A stretch of 64,000 nt of DNA from positions 124,001-188,000 of the forward strand of contig NZ_JAFCJJ010000005.1 in assembly GCF_018131015.1 (NCBI RefSeq), given 5' to 3'. Of this stretch, positions 60,715-64,000 are shown piece by piece. Positions within the stretch are counted from its first letter, which is position 1. Every line of letters starts with the position of its first letter. Source of the DNA: Bradyrhizobium diazoefficiens (lineage in GTDB: Bacteria > Pseudomonadota > Alphaproteobacteria > Rhizobiales > Xanthobacteraceae). The notes beneath the pieces are model-generated. The model did not search any database. It saw nothing but the letters and a program-made list of their open reading frames with translations, and was not told the origin of the DNA. The position numbers were made by a program, and so were the translations under genes.

Positions 60715-62064
60715 ATGGCCGCTCGCATCAGCCGCGTGCTGCATCGCTCGCTGCGTGAGACACCACCGAAGGCGATCGGCGGCGAAGGCGTCTATCTCGT
60801 CGCCGAGGACGGCCGGCGCGTGCTCGACGCGTCCGGCGGCGCGGCGGTCTCGTGCTTGGGCCACCAGCATCCACGCGTGATCGCGGCGCTGGCAAGACAG
60901 GCCTCGACGCTGGCATATGCCCATACGGCGTTCTTCTCGTCCGAGCCGGCCGAGGCTCTTGCCGAGACGCTGGTCGGCCACGAGCCCGGCGGCCTCGCCT
61001 ATGCCTATTTCGTCAGCGGCGGATCGGAGGCGATCGAAGCCAGCATCAAGCTGGCGCGGCAGTATTTCATCGAGCGCGGCGAACCGCAGCGCCAGCATTT
61101 CATCGCGCGGCGCCAGAGCTATCACGGCAACACGCTTGGCGCGCTGGCCGCCGGCGGCAATGCCTGGCGCCGTGCGCCCTATGCTCCGCTGCTCTCCGGA
61201 GCGTTCAGTCATGTGACGCCCGCCTTTGCCTATCACGAGAAGCGCGACGACGAGTCGGATGCGCAGTTCGTGGCGCGACTTGCGGCCGAGCTCGAAGCCG
61301 AGTTCCAGCGGCTCGGTCCGGACACCGTGGCGGCCTTCCTTGCCGAGCCGGTTGTCGGCGCCACCGCCGGCGCAGTGACCGCGCCTGACGGCTACTTCAA
61401 GGCGGTCCGCGAAATCTGCGACCGGCATGGCGCGCTTCTCATCCTTGATGAGGTCATGTGCGGCATGGGCCGCACGGGCACGACGCACGCCTGGGAGCAG
61501 GAGGGTATCGCCCCGGACATCCAGGCGATCGCAAAGGGTCTCGGCGGCGGTTATCAGCCGATCGGCGCGATGCTCGCGAGCGGCAGGATCATCGACATCA
61601 TCCGCGAGGGCTCCGGCGCGTTCCAGCACGGTCACACCTATCTGGCACATCCCCTCGCCTGCGCCGCCGCGCTCGCGGTGCAGGAGGTGATCCGCGAGGA
61701 TCAGTTGCTTGATCGCGTCAAGGAGCGCGGCAGGCAGCTCGAGCAACGCCTGATCGATCGCTTCGGCAATCACCGCCATGTCGGCGACATCAGGGGACGC
61801 GGCCTGTTCTGGGCGATCGAGCTGGTCGCGGATCGCGCCAGCCGCGCTTCGTTCGATCCCGCGCTCAAGCTCAACCAGAAGATCAAGGCGGAAGCGTTCG
61901 CCCACGGGCTCGGCTGCTATCCCGGCGGCGGTACCGCGGACGGCGTCCGCGGCGACCATGTGCTGCTGGCGCCGCCCTATATCGCCTCCGCGGACGAGAT
62001 CGACCTGATCGTCGACAAGCTCGGCACGGCCGTCGACAACGTGTTGCGTAGTGTCAGTCACTGA
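60715..62064 (+). CDS. Class III aminotransferase (PLP-dependent)
   Basis: 449 residues. Segments: GHQHPRVIAAL, VSGGSEAIEASIKLARQYF, RRQSYHGNTLGALAAGGN, FLAEPVVGATAGAV, LILDEVMCGMGRTG (Asp245 to pyridine N) and AIAKGLGGGYQPIGA with PLP Lys274. Members transaminate omega-amino acids, beta-alanine, taurine, polyamines or alpha-amino acids. It follows the rpiR stop by 3 bases and precedes the aapJ-type gene by 13 bases, so it is part of a regulator-aminotransferase-importer unit. The imported compound is probably its substrate. Confidence 0.94.
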   Translation: MAARISRVLHRSLRETPPKAIGGEGVYLVAEDGRRVLDASGGAAVSCLGHQHPRVIAALARQASTLAYAHTAFFSSEPAEALAETLVGHEPGGLAYAYFVSGGSEAIEASIKLARQYFIERGEPQRQHFIARRQSYHGNTLGALAAGGNAWRRAPYAPLLSGAFSHVTPAFAYHEKRDDESDAQFVARLAAELEAEFQRLGPDTVAAFLAEPVVGATAGAVTAPDGYFKAVREICDRHGALLILDEVMCGMGRTGTTHAWEQEGIAPDIQAIAKGLGGGYQPIGAMLASGRIIDIIREGSGAFQHGHTYLAHPLACAAALAVQEVIREDQLLDRVKERGRQLEQRLIDRFGNHRHVGDIRGRGLFWAIELVADRASRASFDPALKLNQKIKAEAFAHGLGCYPGGGTADGVRGDHVLLAPPYIASADEIDLIVDKLGTAVDNVLRSVSH

Positions 62065-62077
62065 GGGGAGAGTAGCA

Positions 62078-63091
62078 ATGATGAGAAAAGTATTTATCAC
62101 CGCAAGCCTGCTCGCGGCATCGACGGTGATCGCGTCTGCGGCGACGCTCGACACGGTGAAGAGCCGCGGCACGCTGGTGTGCGGCGTCAGCGCCGGCTTT
62201 GCCGGCTTCTCGGCGCCGGACTCGCAGGGCAACTACAAGGGTCTCGACGTCGACTATTGCCGCGCGCTTGCGGCCGGCATCCTCGGCGATCCCGCCAAGG
62301 TGCGCTATGTCTCGCTGACCGCGCAGAACCGCTTCACGGCGCTGCAATCGGGCGAGATCGACGTGCTCTACCGCAACTCGACCCAGACCTATCTGCGCGG
62401 CGTCACGCTCGGCCTGCGGCAGGGCCCGATCAACTTCTACGACGGCCAGGGTTTTGTGGTGAAGAAGGACCTCGGCGTGAAGGAACTGAAGGACCTCAAG
62501 GGCGCCACCGTCTGCGTCGCGCAGGGCACCACGCACGAGGTCACGCTCGGCGACTACGGCCGCGCCAACGGCATCGACTGGAAGCCGCTGGTGTTCGACC
62601 GCGTCGACACCATGTACCAGACCTTCTTCGGCGGCCGCTGCGATGCCATGACCCAGGACGCCTCCGCGCTGGCGGGCGCCGTCACGACGGCCGCGCCGAA
62701 CCCCGCCGACTACGTCGTGCTGCCGCTGACCATCAGCAAGGAGCCGCTCGGCCCCTTCACGCGCAACGGCGACGAGGTCTGGAGCGACATCATCACCTGG
62801 CTGCATTACGGCCTGATCGAGGCCGAGGAGCTCGGCGTCACCCAGGCCAACGTCGACGAGATGACGAAGTCGCAGACGCCTGCGATCCAGCGGCTGCTGG
62901 GGGCCACCGGCGATCTCGGCTCGCGGCTCGGGCTCGACAACAAATGGCTGGTCACGGCGATCAAGGCCACCGGCAATTACGGCGAGATCTACGAGCGCAA
63001 CGTCGGCAAGGCGAGCCCGCTCAAGCTCGACCGCGGCCTCAACGGCCTCTGGAGCAAGGGCGGCTTGATGTACGCCATTCCCTTCAAGTAA
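62078..63091 (+). CDS. aapJ: Amino acid ABC transporter substrate-binding protein, AapJ/BztA type
   Basis: 337 residues from the ATG at 62078, with GAGGGGAGAGTAGCA ahead of it. Signal peptide MMRKVFITASLLAASTVIAS A, cleaved near residue 21. The mature part follows the AapJ pattern: TLDTVKSRGTLVCGVSAGFAG, GLDVDYCRALAAGILGDP, LQSGEIDVLYRNSTQTYLRG and FEG-like GPFTRNGDEVWSDIITWLHYGL. The length (larger than standard SBP3) fits AapJ. It works with aapQ/aapM encoded divergently 2.3 kb away; the ATPase must come from elsewhere. Confidence 0.94.
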   Translation: MMRKVFITASLLAASTVIASAATLDTVKSRGTLVCGVSAGFAGFSAPDSQGNYKGLDVDYCRALAAGILGDPAKVRYVSLTAQNRFTALQSGEIDVLYRNSTQTYLRGVTLGLRQGPINFYDGQGFVVKKDLGVKELKDLKGATVCVAQGTTHEVTLGDYGRANGIDWKPLVFDRVDTMYQTFFGGRCDAMTQDASALAGAVTTAAPNPADYVVLPLTISKEPLGPFTRNGDEVWSDIITWLHYGLIEAEELGVTQANVDEMTKSQTPAIQRLLGATGDLGSRLGLDNKWLVTAIKATGNYGEIYERNVGKASPLKLDRGLNGLWSKGGLMYAIPFK

Positions 63092-63099
63092 GGAGTTCA

Positions 63100-63222
63100 C
63101 CTCTCCCCGCTTGCGGGGAGAGGTCGACCGCTCAGCGGTCGGGTGAGGGGGACTTTCCGCGAATCCAACTCTCACCCCATCTGCGGAGACTCCCCCTCTC
63201 CCCGCAAGCGGGGCGAGGGAGA
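63100..63222. repeat. Intergenic palindromic repeat, CTCTCCCCGCAAGCGGGGAG type
   Basis: Hairpins CCTCTCCCCGCTTGCGGGGA then GAGG (63100-63123) and its near copy at 63194-63219 flank a GGGTGAGGGGGA/TCTCACCCC pair. Same family as 19623-19770. It separates the binding-protein gene from the racemase-family gene and would be in a common transcript. Confidence 0.85.
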
Positions 63223-63233
63223 AGAGACATCTC

Positions 63234-63872
63234 ATGCGCATCGCCCTGATCCACGCCCTCAAGCATTCCATCGCCCCGATCGAGGCGGCGTTCGCCAAGG
63301 CGTGGCCCGAGGCGCGGCTGATGAACCTGCTCGACGACAGCCTGTCGGCCGATCTGGCCCGCGACGGCGTGCTCACCAATGCCATGACCGGGCGTTTCCT
63401 CGCGCTCGGGAGTTATGCTGCCGCGACGGGGGCCGACGCCATCCTGTTCACCTGCTCGGCCTTCGGCCCCTGCATCGATGCGGTCGCGCGCGCACACAAG
63501 CCGATGCCGGTGCTCAAGCCGAACGAGGCCATGATCGAGCGGGCGGCGAGGATGGGCCAGCGGATCGGCCTGCTCTCGACCTTCCCGCCGACCCTGGTTT
63601 CGATGCCGCCGGAGTTTCCCGCCTCGGTCCAGGTCGTGCCGAAACTCGCCGAAGGTGCACTGGCGGCGCTCGACCGGGGCGACCGCGCCACGCACGACCG
63701 GCTGATTGTGGAAGCATCAAGGGACCTGCGCGATTGCGACGTCGTCGCGCTTGCGCAGTTCAGCATCGCTGCCACCGCGCCGCTGGTTGCGGAGGCCACC
63801 GGCCGTCCCGTCGTGACCACGCCGGACAGCGCCGTGGAGAAGCTGATGACGTTGCTGGCGGCGAAGACCTAA
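63234..63872 (+). CDS. Aspartate/glutamate racemase family protein, single active-site Cys
   Basis: 212 residues. The Asp/Glu racemase fold is shown by LIHALKHSIAPIEAAF, ILFTCSAFGPCIDAV with the first catalytic Cys (Cys74), IGLLSTFPPT and VVTTPDSAVEKL. In the second half, where two-Cys racemases have Leu-x-Cys-Thr, this protein reads VVALAQFSIA with no Cys. One-Cys members of the family include decarboxylases and isomerases (arylmalonate decarboxylase, maleate isomerase), so ordinary two-base racemisation is doubtful. It follows the importer gene after a palindromic repeat and may act on the same compound as the aminotransferase. Confidence 0.88.
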   Translation: MRIALIHALKHSIAPIEAAFAKAWPEARLMNLLDDSLSADLARDGVLTNAMTGRFLALGSYAAATGADAILFTCSAFGPCIDAVARAHKPMPVLKPNEAMIERAARMGQRIGLLSTFPPTLVSMPPEFPASVQVVPKLAEGALAALDRGDRATHDRLIVEASRDLRDCDVVALAQFSIAATAPLVAEATGRPVVTTPDSAVEKLMTLLAAKT

Positions 63873-64000
63873 CCGTCCGGCTTTCGCCGGCGGCGCGCAT
63901 CCTTGATCGCCGTCGCAAGCGCCGCCTTGGTCTCGCTGACAAAGTCCTCGACCAGCTCCTCGCGGGTGGCATGCGCGGCTTCGCCGGTGAACAGGCCCTG
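63869..64000 (-). CDS. C-terminal 43 residues of an unidentified protein (5' end outside window)
   Basis: An open minus-strand frame enters from the right edge and ends at TAG (complement of 63869-63871). Its last bases overlap the racemase-family stop codon tail to tail. The visible part (LFTGEAAHATREELVEDF, then VSETKAALATAIKDARRR) is helical and ends in a basic tail. The third-position G/C bias and the exact tail-to-tail stop suggest a real gene. The family cannot be named from so little. Confidence 0.55.
   Translation of the reverse strand, partial: QGLFTGEAAHATREELVEDFVSETKAALATAIKDARRRRKPDG

Noticed and set aside
59809..62232. 807-codon minus-strand open frame
   Set aside because: Antisense to the RpiR and aminotransferase genes, which carry clear domains and catalytic residues; the product has no recognisable motif.

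Overview
The window looks like chromosomal DNA of a high-GC alphaproteobacterium, most likely Bradyrhizobium or a close relative. The reasons are the strong G/C bias at third codon positions, the dispersed intergenic palindromes typical of that group (GTAGGGTGGGCAAAG, GTCGTCCCGGCGAAGGCCGG and CTCTCCCCGCAAGCGGGGAG types), a two-permease AapQ/AapM-type amino-acid transporter, and many acyl-CoA enzymes. No rRNA, tRNA, CRISPR array, transposase or phage gene was seen. About 56 genes are supported, two of them cut by the window edges.

Layout. (1) 1-3.5 kb, minus strand: a secreted protein of unknown function and a large membrane protein joining an alpha/beta-hydrolase to an alpha-helical region. 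(2) 3.7-5.8 kb: the glycogen debranching enzyme glgX. (3) 5.8-27 kb: a large catabolic block with two acyl-CoA ligases, two acyl-CoA dehydrogenases, four crotonases, two SDRs, a catalytically atypical thiolase-like protein, a Baeyer-Villiger monooxygenase, a flavin reductase, a nitronate monooxygenase, a glutathione transferase, and a phosphotransferase/DUF6285 pair resembling LvaA/LvaB of levulinate (4-hydroxyacyl-CoA) catabolism. (4) 27-31.5 kb: an RND efflux pair. (5) 31.7-35.7 kb: two chemoreceptors. (6) 35.8-39.6 kb: a complete four-step tetronate (threonate/erythronate) route, ltnD-otnI-otnK plus a divergent otnC. (7) 39.7-44 kb: a DUF1445 protein facing a three-gene operon of a carbamoylase-type amidase, a D-2-hydroxyacid dehydrogenase and an Ldh2-type dehydrogenase. 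(8) 44-50 kb: an ABC importer with two paralogous binding proteins, RpiB, a GntR/FCD regulator with a visible operator, and an amidohydrolase. (9) 50-54 kb: a looser region of single genes, including a clan-CD-protease-like protein. (10) 54-64 kb: a TtuC-type dehydrogenase, an SDR without the usual catalytic residues, an amidase, AapQ/AapM permeases, an RpiR regulator, a class III aminotransferase, an AapJ-type binding protein and an Asp/Glu-racemase-family protein.

How the genes work together. The 5.8-27 kb block can activate an organic acid to a CoA thioester, dehydrogenate, hydrate or isomerise it, and (through LvaA/LvaB-like proteins and an ACAD) remove a 4-hydroxyl by phosphorylation and elimination. 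The monooxygenase could open a cyclic ketone upstream of this. The 35.8-50 kb part reads as uptake and catabolism of short sugar acids or their derivatives, and the 55-64 kb part as uptake and transamination or racemisation of an amino compound. Substrates cannot be fixed from sequence alone. The most promising points for follow-up are the lva-like set, the hydrolase/helical-repeat membrane protein, the GNAT-GFA fusion, the catalytically degenerate thiolase-like and SDR proteins, the clan-CD-like protein, and two operator-like palindromes.
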